Source: Holophagaceae bacterium (GTDB taxonomy: Bacteria; Acidobacteriota; Holophagae; Holophagales; Holophagaceae). From it: a stretch of DNA of 64,000 nt. Positions 40,195-48,443 of the stretch are shown in pieces (within the stretch, counting starts at the first letter, position 1; each line of letters opens with the position of its first letter). A program made the translations under genes and the position numbers. The stretch is taken from assembly GCA_016710635.1 (NCBI GenBank), contig JADJVL010000005.1:228977-292976 (forward strand). Reading direction: 5' to 3'. The notes beneath the pieces were generated by a model. That model worked only from the letters and a program-made list of their open reading frames with translations. It did not search any database and had not been told where the DNA came from.

Positions 40195-41530
40195 TCAGAG
40201 CCGCTCGACCCGCACTTCCACCTTCGCGGGCTTGCCCTTGCTCTCGTCCTTCTGACTTTCCCGCTCGCGCCGGGGCTCGTCCCGCCGGGGCTCATCCCGG
40301 TGCTCGGGGCGATGCTCAGGCCGGTGCTCGGGCCGGTGTTCGCGGTGTTCGCCACCGTGCCGGGGCTCGTCCTTGTGCTCGCCGCGCTCGCGGCGGTGGC
40401 CGCCACGGTCGCGGTCAGGGCGTTCCCGGTCCCGGTCGGGGCGGTGGCCATGGCCGGCGGCGGGCGCGGGGGCCGGGGCGGCCTTGGGGGCCGGCGCCGG
40501 CAGGGCCGCCAGGGGCTTGCCACCCCAGGCCACGCCCACCTGCTTGATGCGGTCGATGAGGCGCTGGGGCTCCAGCACCTGGATGCCGTCGCCGAACTGC
40601 ATGCACCAGCGGGAGATCGCCCGCAGGTCCGTGGCGGTGAAGGAGACCGTGGCCTTGCCGTCGGCGGCGTCCTCCATGACGAAGTCCGGGAAGGGCGCCG
40701 GGGCCTGCTTCACCGCGAAGATCCACTGCTTCATGAGCAGGGCCTTCACGGGGATGGCCTCGCCGCCGAGCCAGCCGCCGATCTGGTTGGCCGGCGTGCC
40801 TTCCTTGTAGGGGCCCTGGGCGGCGCGGCCGGGGCCGTCCACCAGGTTCACTTCCGCCATGTGGTCCAGGCGGTGGTGGCGCTCCGCGTTGTAGCGGCGG
40901 TCCCAGCCCCAGGCGAACCAGGCGCGGGTGAACACGTCGAAGGTGAGCTGGCGGGGTTCGAAGGTCCGGGGCGGATTGGCGTTCTCGTCGGCGAAGATCA
41001 GCTCCACGGCCCGGCCGGACTGGATGGCGTCGAGGATCGTCGCCGCGTGGGCGCTGAGGCCGGTGGACACCGGCGCCATGGGCTCGACCTTCCGGGGCTT
41101 CGGCGCGGGAGCCGGGGCAGGAACCGGAGCCGGGCGCCTCCAGCACCTCCGGCAGCAGGGGCGTCGCCTGGGCGGACGCGGCGGCCTTGCCGGGGCGGCC
41201 CGGCTTGGATGCCGGCTTGGCAGCCGTGATCAGCGGGGCGGCGACCGGCGCGGGAGCGGCCTTCGCGGCGGCGGGCTTGGCGGCCTTGGGCTCGGGCTTC
41301 CTGGCCACTTTGGCGGCGGCCTTCGCGGGAGCCGCCTTGGCCGGCGCGGCCTTGACGGGCGTGGCCTTGGCGGGGGCAGCCTTCGTCGCTGCGGCCTTGG
41401 CGGGGGTCTTCGGGGCGGCCTTCACGGGCGCCTTGGCCGGAACGGCCTTGGCGGGCACGGGCTTGGCGGCAGCCTTCGGGGCGGACTTCTCGGACGACTT
41501 GGCCTTCGGTGCGGGTTTCTTCGTTGCCAT
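40195..41530 (-). CDS. WYL-domain protein with Lys/Ala/Pro-rich histone-H1-like N-terminus (frameshifted)
   Basis: From ATG 41530 the first 120-130 residues are repeats of KAAPAKA/KPAPKA type, like histone H1 or bacterial AlgP/HupN tails that bind DNA. Near 41125-41137 the frame must shift by one base (a spare base in the coding strand) to enter PAPAPAPKPRKVEPMAPVSTG. It continues into a WYL domain (GRAVELIFADENANPPRTFEPRQL, FAWGWDRRYNAERHHRLDHM) as found in ligand-sensing regulators. The tail is His/Arg/Glu/Pro-rich (HRPEHRPEHRPEHR). Without correction one gets a 371-residue basic protein or a 294-residue WYL protein starting at 41079. It is probably a nucleoid-associated regulator. The frameshift could be sequence error. 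Confidence 0.7.
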
Positions 41531-41577
41531 GCGGGGGATTCTCCAGTCCCATCATGGCCCTTCCCACCGCCGCCCGT

Positions 41578-42528
41578 CTATCGGGCGCTTCTAGGGTGCT
41601 TCGCGTCGTACAGCGCCCGCAGCCTGGCCTGATGGACATGGGTGTAGATCTGCGTCGTGCTGATGTCCGCGTGGCCCAGCATGGCCTGCACCGCCCGGAG
41701 GTCCGCGCCGTGGTCCAGGAGGTGGGTGGCGAAGGCGTGGCGCATCACGTGGGGGCTCACGGCCCGCGCCGGCACCCCGGCCGTCAGGGCGTAGCCCTTG
41801 ATCAGCCGCCAGAGCTGCTGGCGGCTCAGGGCGTCGCCGCCCCGGCCCACGAAGAGGGTGCCCGCCCTGGGCTTGAGGCTGGGCCGCGCCTCGAGCCAGA
41901 GCCGGATCCAGTGCTCGGCCCCTTCGCCGAAGGGGATGAGGCGCTCCTTCCGGCCCTTGCCGAAGACCTTCACGAAGCCCTCGTCCAGGAAGACCGCCAG
42001 GGCCGGCAGCTCCGCCAGTTCGGTGACCCGCAGGCCCGAGGCGTAGAGCAGCTCCAGCCAGGCCCGGTCCCGCAGGCCCAGCACCGTGCCGGTGTCCGGC
42101 GCCGCCAGGAGAGCTTCCACCTGGGCCTCGCTGAGGGTCTTGGGCAGCAGGCGCGGCGGCCGCGGCGCCTTCACCACCGCTTCAGGTCCCGCCCCGCCCC
42201 CGCCTTCCAAGCGCAGGAAGACCAGGAACTGCCGCAGGGCGGAGGACAGGCGGGCCATGCTGCGGGGCGCCCGGCCCTCGCCCTGCTGGACCACGAGGAA
42301 GGCCGTGAGGCGGTCCCGGTCCAGGTCCGGCGGCGCCAGGTCCCGGCCCGCGGCCCAGGCGGCGGCGATGCGCAGGTCCGAAAGGTAGCCCGAGACACTG
42401 TGGGGGCTGAGGCCGCGCTCCACCGCGAGGTAGGCCTCGAACTCCCGCAGGGTGGAGGTCCAGCCCAGATCCGCCGCGCCCCCGCCGCCGGTCGGCCCAA
42501 GGTCAGCGTCTTCAGGGGGAAGGGTCAT
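41578..42528 (-). CDS. Xer-type tyrosine recombinase (XerD-like)
   Basis: The 316-residue protein has the two-domain Xer layout. The N-terminal SAM-like DNA-binding domain is at about 25-110 (EFEAYLAVERGLSPHSVSGY). The catalytic domain carries Arg in ASGLRVTEL, Lys in GKGRKERLIP, HVMRH (HxxR), His in LGHADISTTQ and Tyr in IYTHV, so the R-K-H-R-H-Y set is complete. Xer proteins resolve chromosome dimers at dif. There is no adjacent integron or phage gene, so this is likely the housekeeping enzyme rather than a mobile integrase. It is divergent from acpP. Confidence 0.9.
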   Translation of the reverse strand: MTLPPEDADLGPTGGGGAADLGWTSTLREFEAYLAVERGLSPHSVSGYLSDLRIAAAWAAGRDLAPPDLDRDRLTAFLVVQQGEGRAPRSMARLSSALRQFLVFLRLEGGGGAGPEAVVKAPRPPRLLPKTLSEAQVEALLAAPDTGTVLGLRDRAWLELLYASGLRVTELAELPALAVFLDEGFVKVFGKGRKERLIPFGEGAEHWIRLWLEARPSLKPRAGTLFVGRGGDALSRQQLWRLIKGYALTAGVPARAVSPHVMRHAFATHLLDHGADLRAVQAMLGHADISTTQIYTHVHQARLRALYDAKHPRSAR

Positions 42529-42543
42529 TCCGAAAGTCTAGCG

Positions 42544-42571
42544 TTGGACCGTCGCGGCCCCTGTGTTAGTC
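42544..42571 (+). promoter_or_regulatory. Putative sigma-70-type promoter for acpP
   Basis: TTGGAC at 42544-42549 and TTAGTC at 42566-42571 are spaced 16 bp apart, about 30 bases before the acpP ATG. A good ribosome site AGGAGAG lies at 42589-42595. The -10 is a weak match. Confidence 0.4.
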
Positions 42572-42599
42572 TCGACCGGTTCCACATCAGGAGAGCCCA

Positions 42600-42839
42600 A
42601 TGGCCGAAATCCGCAAGAAGGTCATCGCGATCATCGCCGAGCAGCTGGCGAAGCCCGAGGATTCCATCACCGAAAGCAGCCACTTCGTGGATGACCTGGG
42701 CGCCGACAGCCTGGACACCGTCGAGATCATCATGGCCATCGAGGAAGCCTTCGGCCTGGAGATCCCCGAGAGCGAGCAGGAGAAGATCAAGACCGTGGGC
42801 GACGCCATCGCCTACATCGAGAAGAACCACAAGGGCTGA
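42600..42839 (+). CDS. acpP: Acyl carrier protein
   Basis: The 79-residue acidic protein has the phosphopantetheine attachment motif GADSLDTVE, with Ser40 as the modified residue, and the standard four-helix pattern. It carries growing acyl chains in type II fatty-acid synthesis. It is preceded by a strong AGGAGAG ribosome site and followed by an intrinsic terminator and then fabF, the common acpP-fabF order. The terminator implies acpP is made in excess over FabF. Confidence 0.97.
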   Translation: MAEIRKKVIAIIAEQLAKPEDSITESSHFVDDLGADSLDTVEIIMAIEEAFGLEIPESEQEKIKTVGDAIAYIEKNHKG

Positions 42840-42859
42840 GGCCATTCCCCCGAGTTCAG

Positions 42860-42896
42860 CGCGCCGCATGGATCCCTCCGTGCGGCGCGTTTGCGT
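42860..42896 (+). terminator. Intrinsic terminator after acpP
   Basis: A 9-bp GC stem (CGCGCCGCA with TGCGGCGCG) with a 12-nt loop is followed by TTTGCGTT, starting 21 bp after the acpP stop. It probably attenuates transcription into fabF, which has its own possible -10 (GATAAT at 42945-42950). Confidence 0.65.
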
Positions 42897-42970
42897 TGGC
42901 CCCAGGGCCTGAGCCCCAAGGGCCCGAAACCGTCCGATTCCGCCGATAATCCCCTCGTGAGGTAGCCGCC

Positions 42971-44224
42971 ATGAGCCAGAACCCGAACCGCCGCCGCGTC
43001 GCGATCACCGGCATGGGCACCCTGAACCCCTGCGGCAACTCGGTGCCGGAGACCTGGGCCAACCTGCTGGCCGGGAAGAGCGGCATCGGCCTCATCGACC
43101 GCTTCGACACCACGGAGTTCGCCTGCAAGATCGCGGGCCAGGTGAAGGGCTTCAACCCCGACGACACCATCGACAAGAAGGAACAGAAGAAGATGGACAT
43201 CTTCATCCAGTACGCCATGGCGGCCACCCACGAGGCCATGATGGACGCCGGCCTCGCGGACAAGGACTGGTCCAAGGCCGAGCGGGAGATGTTCGGCGTC
43301 TACATCGGCTCGGGCATCGGCGGCCTGGGCACCATCTGGAACGAGGCCAACGGCTACCGCGGCCCCCGGCGCACCAGCCCCTTCTTCATCCCGAGCCTCA
43401 TCATCAACCTCGCCTCGGGCTTCGTGTCCATCCGCTACGGCCTGCAGGGCCCGAATTCGGCGGTGGCCACCGCCTGCGCCACGGGCAACCACGCCATCGG
43501 CGACGCGGCGCGGCTCATCATGCACGGCTACGCGGACCGCATGGTGGCCGGCGGCAGCGACAGCGTGGTGAACGAGCTGGGCGTGGGCGGCTTCGCGGCC
43601 ATGCGCGCCCTCAGCACCCGCAACGACGCGCCGGAGAAGGCCTCCCGGCCCTTCGACATCGACCGGGACGGCTTCGTCATGGGCGAGGGCGCCGGCATCG
43701 TGGTGCTGGAGGAATACGAGCTGGCGGTGGCCCGGGGCGCGAAGATCTACGCCGAGGTGGCGGGGTACGGCATGAGCGGCGACGCCAACCACATCACCAG
43801 CCCCGCGCCGGAAGGCGAAGGCGGCCAGCGGGTCATGCGCGCCGCCATGAAGGACGCCGGCATCGCGCCGGAGCAGGTGGGCTACATCAACCTGCACGGC
43901 ACCTCCACGCCCGTAGGCGACAAGCTGGAGTGCCTGGCCATCCACCGCGTCTTCGGCGACCACGCCGCCCGGCTGAAGGTCAGCTCCTCGAAATCCATGC
44001 ACGGCCATCTGCTCGGCGCCGCCGGCGGCCTGGAGAGCATCGTCGCCGCCATGGCCGTGAAGACCGGCCAGATCCCGCCCACCATCAACGTGGAGAACCA
44101 GGATCCCGAGTGCAACCTCGACGTCACCGCCAACCAGGTCGGCGCCTTCGACGCCGAGTACGTCCTCAACAACGGCTTCGGCTTCGGCGGCACGAACGCC
44201 TGCCTGGCGTTGAAGCGGGCGTAG
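42971..44224 (+). CDS. fabF: Beta-ketoacyl-ACP synthase II
   Basis: FabF condenses malonyl-ACP with acyl-ACP to elongate fatty acids. The 417-residue protein has active-site Cys in ATACATGNHAIGDA, catalytic His in NLHGTSTPVGD and SKSMHGHLLGAAG, and the terminal GFGFGGTNACL loop. Length and order after acpP fit the housekeeping enzyme. The residue after the loop is normal and nothing suggests a polyketide synthase. Two palindromic repeat units follow directly. Confidence 0.96.
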   Translation: MSQNPNRRRVAITGMGTLNPCGNSVPETWANLLAGKSGIGLIDRFDTTEFACKIAGQVKGFNPDDTIDKKEQKKMDIFIQYAMAATHEAMMDAGLADKDWSKAEREMFGVYIGSGIGGLGTIWNEANGYRGPRRTSPFFIPSLIINLASGFVSIRYGLQGPNSAVATACATGNHAIGDAARLIMHGYADRMVAGGSDSVVNELGVGGFAAMRALSTRNDAPEKASRPFDIDRDGFVMGEGAGIVVLEEYELAVARGAKIYAEVAGYGMSGDANHITSPAPEGEGGQRVMRAAMKDAGIAPEQVGYINLHGTSTPVGDKLECLAIHRVFGDHAARLKVSSSKSMHGHLLGAAGGLESIVAAMAVKTGQIPPTINVENQDPECNLDVTANQVGAFDAEYVLNNGFGFGGTNACLALKRA

Positions 44225-44280
44225 AGGTTCCGGATGGGCCTTCCGTCCTGATCCATCGGCGCGGCCCTCGAAGGTCCAGG

Positions 44281-44617
44281 GCCACACCGACCGTCGGTCC
44301 CGGACGAAATGGACCCAACGAATCGCCGAGGTTTGAAAATCCGGCACCGCTTCCAAGTGCGGATCGCGCCCTTTGCGATCCGTGCTTGGGAGCGGTGCTC
44401 GCAAGCGATAGCGCGCGCGGTTGATGCCGATCTGTTTCCCGCGGGGACGGAAAGCAAGGGCCGCACTCAGGCTGCTTTTGCCATTGCTCCACCGAGGTCT
44501 GATTCCGACCCAGCCTGACGCGCTATCGCTTGCTTGCGCTTGAGTCCGACGCGGCCAACCGCCGCCGCGCCGGACTCAAGCACCTTTTGAAGGTCAACTG
44601 CAAGGTCAAGGTCAACA
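44281..44617. repeat. 337-bp palindromic repeat, copy 1 of a tandem pair
   Basis: Hairpin A at 44344-44398 has a 24-bp stem (arms GCACCGCTTCCAAGTGCGG.../...GCGGTGC end) and a 7-nt loop, and pairs fully when G-T wobbles are counted. Arms B (GCAAGCGATAGCGCG at 44401-44415 and its exact complement at 44519-44533) bracket a 103-nt spacer. Hairpin C at 44538-44581 has an 18-bp stem and the loop CAACCGCC. AAGGTCAAC motifs close the unit. It lies between convergent genes fabF and the DUF481 gene and carries no convincing ORF. Confidence 0.9.
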
Positions 44618-44960
44618 GCCACACCGCCCGTGGGTCCCGGACGCAATGGATCCTCCGAACCGCCGAGGTTTTAAAAACAGGCACCGCTTCCAAGTGCGGA
44701 TCGCGCATTTTGCGATCCGTGCTTGGAAGCGGTGCTCGCAAGCGATAGCGCGCGAGGCTGGTGCCGGAATGTTTCCCGCGGGGGCAGGGAAGCAAGGGCC
44801 GCGCTTCGGCTGCTTTTGCCACCCTGCACCGAGGCTTGATTCCGCCCCAGCCTGACGCGCTATCGCTTGCTTGCGCTTGAGTCCGACGCGGCCAACTGCC
44901 GCCGCGCCGGACTCAAGCACCTGTTCAAGGTCAACTGCAAGGTCAAGGTCAACTGCAAGG
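44618..44960. repeat. 337-bp palindromic repeat, copy 2 of a tandem pair
   Basis: This second unit is about 85-90% identical by eye to 44281-44617, with hairpin A at 44681-44735 and hairpin C repeated at +337. Substitutions in stem A arms keep pairing (GGGAGC becomes GGAAGC opposite GCTTCC). The 3' AAGGTCAACTGC motif is expanded here into a short array. Confidence 0.9.
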
Positions 44961-44992
44961 TCAAGGTCAACGGCCAGATCTACGGTCAGGTC
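44925..44992. repeat. Short tandem array of AAGGTCAA/CTGC motifs
   Basis: About three units of TCAAGGTCAACTGCAAGG (18 bp) are followed by diverged GGTCAGGTCAATCGTCA. The reverse-complement version (GAAGTTGACCTTGCAGTT) precedes the related element at 57 kb. The units are too short and too contiguous for a CRISPR array. Confidence 0.75.
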
Positions 44993-45046
44993 AATCGTCA
45001 AGCAACCGCCCGGCCCGCGGGACGGAACCTCCACCTGCCCTTTCTT

Positions 45047-45901
45047 CTAGAACGACAGCACGAGCCCGATGGTGTAGACCACGTCGGTCTTCTTGGCGTC
45101 CACGGTGTATTTCCCGAGCTCCACGATGGGCGGGTTGAAGGTGTACACGGGCACCTGGATCTTGCTGGGGACGTTGCGGTAGGTGACGTCCACGCCGACT
45201 TTGAGGGCGAGGCGCTTGCTCATGTTCACGGCGAGGCCGAAGCGGCCGACGCCGTACCAGTTCTCCGAGTTGGAGAGCTCGCTGCTGGCGTTGAGGTCGG
45301 CGCTGAAGAGGGTGGCGGCGCCGAGCTTCTGGCGGAAGGCGGCGGTGACGACGGCGGTGGTGTAGCTGTCCTTGAAGTCCGCGGGCTCGTAGACGAGCTT
45401 GTCCCAAGTGTTGCCCACGCCCAGGTCGGTCTTGAACTTGGTGGCGTCCGTGTCGACCCAGATGCGGCCCAGGCCCGTGGCCACGCTGGAGCGGTCCTGG
45501 ATCCCCGCGGGCTTGTTGCGCTCCCAGCCGCCGCCGCCGTACCAGTACCAGCCGTCGGCGAACTTCCAGTCCAGGCGCCCGTTCCCGTAGTACTGCTCGG
45601 CGGTGACGGTGGTGATCTCCCGCTCCGTGTAGGCGACGTAGGGCAGCTGGTTGGAGGAGGCCTTGCGCTCGGTCACCGTGTTCGAGGCGCGGATGGCCCC
45701 GAGGTTGCTGGTGAACAGGAGCCGGTCCCAGGCATAGGTGAAGACATTGGAGAAGCCGAGGGCCTCGCCTTCCGAATTGCCCGAGGAGCCCACGAAGGAG
45801 AGGGTCGCCACATCGCTCCAGGGCCGCTTGGGCGCCTCGGGCGCCGGGGCCTGGGCGAGCAGAGCGGTGGCGGCGAACGGAAGGAGGGCGTGGCGCAGCA
45901 T
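45047..45901 (-). CDS. DUF481 outer-membrane beta-barrel protein
   Basis: The start is the ATG at 45901 (MLRHALLPFAATALLAQAPA), preceded by AGGAG eight bases upstream; an upstream in-frame ATG at 46000 lacks a ribosome site. The 284-residue product has a signal peptide cleaved near residue 17. It then shows alternating amphipathic strands (WSDVATLSFVGSSGNSEGEA, YYGNGRLDWKFADGWYWYGG, RLALKVGVDVTYRNVPSK) ending in Phe (GLVLSF), as expected of a Bam substrate. DUF481 (YdiY-like) proteins are induced by salt or acid in some species; their substrates are unknown. Confidence 0.85.
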   Translation of the reverse strand: MLRHALLPFAATALLAQAPAPEAPKRPWSDVATLSFVGSSGNSEGEALGFSNVFTYAWDRLLFTSNLGAIRASNTVTERKASSNQLPYVAYTEREITTVTAEQYYGNGRLDWKFADGWYWYGGGGWERNKPAGIQDRSSVATGLGRIWVDTDATKFKTDLGVGNTWDKLVYEPADFKDSYTTAVVTAAFRQKLGAATLFSADLNASSELSNSENWYGVGRFGLAVNMSKRLALKVGVDVTYRNVPSKIQVPVYTFNPPIVELGKYTVDAKKTDVVYTIGLVLSF

Positions 45902-46047
45902 GGGCAGACTCCTGGTTGGGTGGATAAGACCGATCATACAAGAACCCAGGACCCCGGAAATCCACCCGCCGCAGGGGGCCGTCTGGAATCCTGGCGCCAC
46001 GGCGGGAACCCCGGACGGTCAGAATGGCCCATCCCTCGGAGGTCACC

Positions 46048-46896
46048 ATGCCGGAGCCTACGGCGCCCACGAAAGTCTGGTTCATCACCGGCTGCTCCTC
46101 GGGCCTGGGCCGCGTCCTGGTCCAGGAGCTGCTCGCCGCGGGGCACCGGGTGGCCGCCACCGCCCGCACCCCGGACAGCCTCCGGGACCTGGACCCCGGC
46201 GACCCCGCGCGCTTCCTCGCCCTGCCCCTGGACGTCACGGATGATGAGAGCATCCAGGCCGCGGTGGCCGCGGCCCTGGCCCGCTTCGGCCGCCTTGATG
46301 TGCTGGTGAACAACGCGGGCTACGGGGTCGTGGGGGCCCTGGAGGAGATTCCCGAAGGCGAGATCCGGCGCATCTTCGACACCAACGTCTTCGGCCTGCT
46401 GGAGACCACCCGCGCCGTGCTGCCCACCCTGCGCAGCCAGGGCTCCGGGTGGATCCTCAACATTTCCTCCATCGCCGGCATCGCCGCCACTCCGGGCTTT
46501 GGCGTCTACAACGCCACCAAGTTCGCGGTGGAAGGCTTTTCCGAAGCCCTGGCCCTGGATGTGGGCAAGCTCGGCATCCGGGTCCACATCATCGAGCCCG
46601 GCCCCTTCCGCACGGACTTCGCCGGCCGCTCCCTGGTGAACCCGCCGCCCATGGCGGCCTACGCCGCGACCGTAGGCCCCACCCGGCGCTACGTGACGGA
46701 CATCGACGGGCGGCAGAAGGGCGATCCGGTCCGGGCCGCGAGGGCGATGATCCGCCTCGTGGAGGAGGGTTCGGACGCCCTGCGCATCCCCATGGGGAAG
46801 GCCGCCGTGGACCGCCTGCGGGTCAAGCTGCGGCAGGTGACCCGGGAGCTGGAGGCCGGCGAGGCGGCGGCCCTGGCGATGGACTTCCCCGAATGA
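46048..46896 (+). CDS. Short-chain dehydrogenase/reductase
   Basis: ATG 46048 is preferred over the in-frame ATG at 46024 because GGAGG lies 5-9 bases before it. The 282-residue product has the Rossmann motif TGCSSGLG (TGxxxGxG), the NNAGYG structural motif, catalytic Ser in NISSIAG, and YNATK with active-site Tyr and Lys. This is a classical SDR using NAD(P)H. The AARTP and DVTDDESI pattern suggests NADP preference (Arg near the end of beta 2). The substrate is unknown and no pathway partner is adjacent. Confidence 0.9.
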   Translation: MPEPTAPTKVWFITGCSSGLGRVLVQELLAAGHRVAATARTPDSLRDLDPGDPARFLALPLDVTDDESIQAAVAAALARFGRLDVLVNNAGYGVVGALEEIPEGEIRRIFDTNVFGLLETTRAVLPTLRSQGSGWILNISSIAGIAATPGFGVYNATKFAVEGFSEALALDVGKLGIRVHIIEPGPFRTDFAGRSLVNPPPMAAYAATVGPTRRYVTDIDGRQKGDPVRAARAMIRLVEEGSDALRIPMGKAAVDRLRVKLRQVTRELEAGEAAALAMDFPE

Positions 46897-46939
46897 GGTT
46901 CGCCGCCTTGCGTTCGTGATCCACACCCGCAGCTTAAAA

Positions 46940-46968
46940 TTGACCAAATCGCTCAGAAATCCTACCTT
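46940..46968 (+). promoter_or_regulatory. Sigma-70-type promoter for the Rrf2-ttcA operon
   Basis: TTGACC (46940-46945) and TACCTT (46963-46968) are separated by exactly 17 bp, within a locally AT-richer stretch, about 28 bases before the GTG start. This is the best promoter match seen in the window. The regulator may bind here to control itself. Confidence 0.65.
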
Positions 46969-46995
46969 TGAAGCTATGGCAAAGGATTTCGCAGC

Positions 46996-47508
46996 GTGAA
47001 GATCTCGGCGCGGGGACGCTATTCCATGCAGGCGCTCTTCGACCTGGCCCACCACAGCCACGGCGCGCCGGTGCCCCTGCACGCCATCGCGGAGCGGCAG
47101 AACCTGTCCCTGCCCTTCCTGGAGCAGATCTTCAACAAGCTGAAGAAAGCCGGCGTGGTGGCCTCCGTGCGGGGTCCCAAGGGCGGCTACGTGCTCACCC
47201 GGCCCTGCAACGAAGTGGCCGTGGGCGAGGTGCTCCGCCTGACGGATCCGGGCTTCCACGCCGCCGCCAAGAACGACCCCGCCGAGGCCAAGGAGGCCCT
47301 GCTGGAGGATCAGCGCATGGCCCAGCTCCTCTGGAAGCAGCTGGACGAGCAGATCGCCGTCTTCATGGAGAAGGTCACCGTGGCGGACCTCTGCAGCGAG
47401 TCCATGAGCAACACCTGCCCCGTCTGCACCTGCCCGGACTACGTGAAGGGCGTCCAGCTCGACATGCAGAACGGCAAGCCCAAGGGCTGCGCGGCCCTGC
47501 TGGCGTGA
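46996..47508 (+). CDS. Rrf2-family transcriptional regulator (IscR-like)
   Basis: The 170-residue protein starts at GTG 46996 after an AAAGGA ribosome site. The winged-helix part (MKISARGRYSMQALFDLA, LPFLEQIFNKLKKAGVV, SVRGPKGGYVL) is typical of Rrf2. The C-terminal half carries cysteines in ADLCSESMSNTCPVCTCPDY, more than the three of IscR, so an Fe-S or metal sensing role is plausible. It is followed by ttcA with a GTGA overlap, linking an iron-sulfur-type regulator to an Fe-S tRNA thiolase. Confidence 0.9.
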   Translation: MKISARGRYSMQALFDLAHHSHGAPVPLHAIAERQNLSLPFLEQIFNKLKKAGVVASVRGPKGGYVLTRPCNEVAVGEVLRLTDPGFHAAAKNDPAEAKEALLEDQRMAQLLWKQLDEQIAVFMEKVTVADLCSESMSNTCPVCTCPDYVKGVQLDMQNGKPKGCAALLA

Positions 47509-48356
47509 GCAGCCCCTGCGCCCTGCCGAGCCTGGGCCTGCCGCCCACGGACGAGGACCGCGCGGGCCTGCCAAAGCTGGAGAAGCGCCTGCTGCGCCGC
47601 GCCGGGGAGGCCATCCAGGCCTACAACCTCATCGAGGAAGGGGACCGCATCCTCGTGGGCCTCAGTGGCGGCAAGGACTCCTGGGCCCTCCTGGAGATCC
47701 TGACGACCCTGCAAAAGCGCGCGCCCATCAATTTCGAGGTCCACGGCGTCACCGTGGATCCGGGCTTCCCCCGCTTCGAACCGGACCGCATCGCCGAGGA
47801 ATGCGAACGGCGCGGCGTGCCCCATTTCGTGCTGGGCGCCCCCATCGACGCCCTGGTGCGGGCCCAGCCCGAATCGACGCCCTGCATCATCTGCTCCCGG
47901 CTGCGCCGGGGCGTGCTCTACACCTACGCCAAGACGCAGGGCTTCACCAAGATCGCCCTGGGCCATCACCTGGACGACCTGCTGGAGACCCTGCTGCTGA
48001 ACCTCTTCTTCAACGGCCGCCTGGCCGCCATGCCCCTGCGCCTGCAAAGCGACGACGGCGCGAATGTGGTCATCCGGCCCCTGGGCACCTGCGACGAGGC
48101 GGACCTGCAGCGCTACGCGTGGCTGAAGGGCTATCCCATCGTGCCCTGCGGCTGCCCCCTGTGCGGCGCCTCCGCCCTGGAAAGCCGCCGCGCCCAGGCC
48201 AAGGAGCTCATCGCCACCCTCCAGGGCAGCATCCCCCAGATCAAGTCTTCCATGCTCCACGCCCTCCAGAACGTCCAGCCCACCCACCTCCTGGACCTGG
48301 GGCTTGGCGCCGCGTCCGCCTCCGGATGGGATGAAGGCGTGCAGCGGCTGGGATGA
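47505..48356 (+). CDS. ttcA: tRNA 2-thiocytidine biosynthesis protein TtcA-like
   Basis: The GTG at 47505 shares bases with the preceding TGA, so the start is set by coupling; the 283-residue length fits. The PP-loop LVGLSGGKDSWAL (adenylation site), PCIICSRLRRG and CGCPLCG (the cysteines that hold the 4Fe-4S cluster and accept sulfur), and GHHLDDLLETLLLN are all conserved. TtcA thiolates cytidine 32 of some tRNAs. The downstream cysteine desulfurase at 54383 could be the sulfur donor. A related TtuA-type uridine thiolase is an alternative. Confidence 0.88.
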   Translation: MSSPCALPSLGLPPTDEDRAGLPKLEKRLLRRAGEAIQAYNLIEEGDRILVGLSGGKDSWALLEILTTLQKRAPINFEVHGVTVDPGFPRFEPDRIAEECERRGVPHFVLGAPIDALVRAQPESTPCIICSRLRRGVLYTYAKTQGFTKIALGHHLDDLLETLLLNLFFNGRLAAMPLRLQSDDGANVVIRPLGTCDEADLQRYAWLKGYPIVPCGCPLCGASALESRRAQAKELIATLQGSIPQIKSSMLHALQNVQPTHLLDLGLGAASASGWDEGVQRLG

Positions 48357-48443
48357 TTCCGCGACCCGGAGCGGACGGCCCGATCAACGCTAGGCCCTTC
48401 CCCCCGTTGGCTCTATGCTGGGCACCACACCAGCGGGGGACGC

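Noticed and set aside
41578..42528. Phage or integron integrase marking a mobile island
   Set aside because: Sequence and context fit a housekeeping Xer recombinase; no att repeats, tRNA or phage genes nearby.
44309..44855. Small repeated ORFs within the 44-kb palindromic units (for example a 69-codon frame in each copy)
   Set aside because: They follow the hairpin arms, exist in several frames and both strands, and differ by changes that keep base pairing rather than protein sequence.
44925..44992. Possible CRISPR array
   Set aside because: Repeat units are 6-18 bp, contiguous, with no unique spacers and no cas genes in the window.
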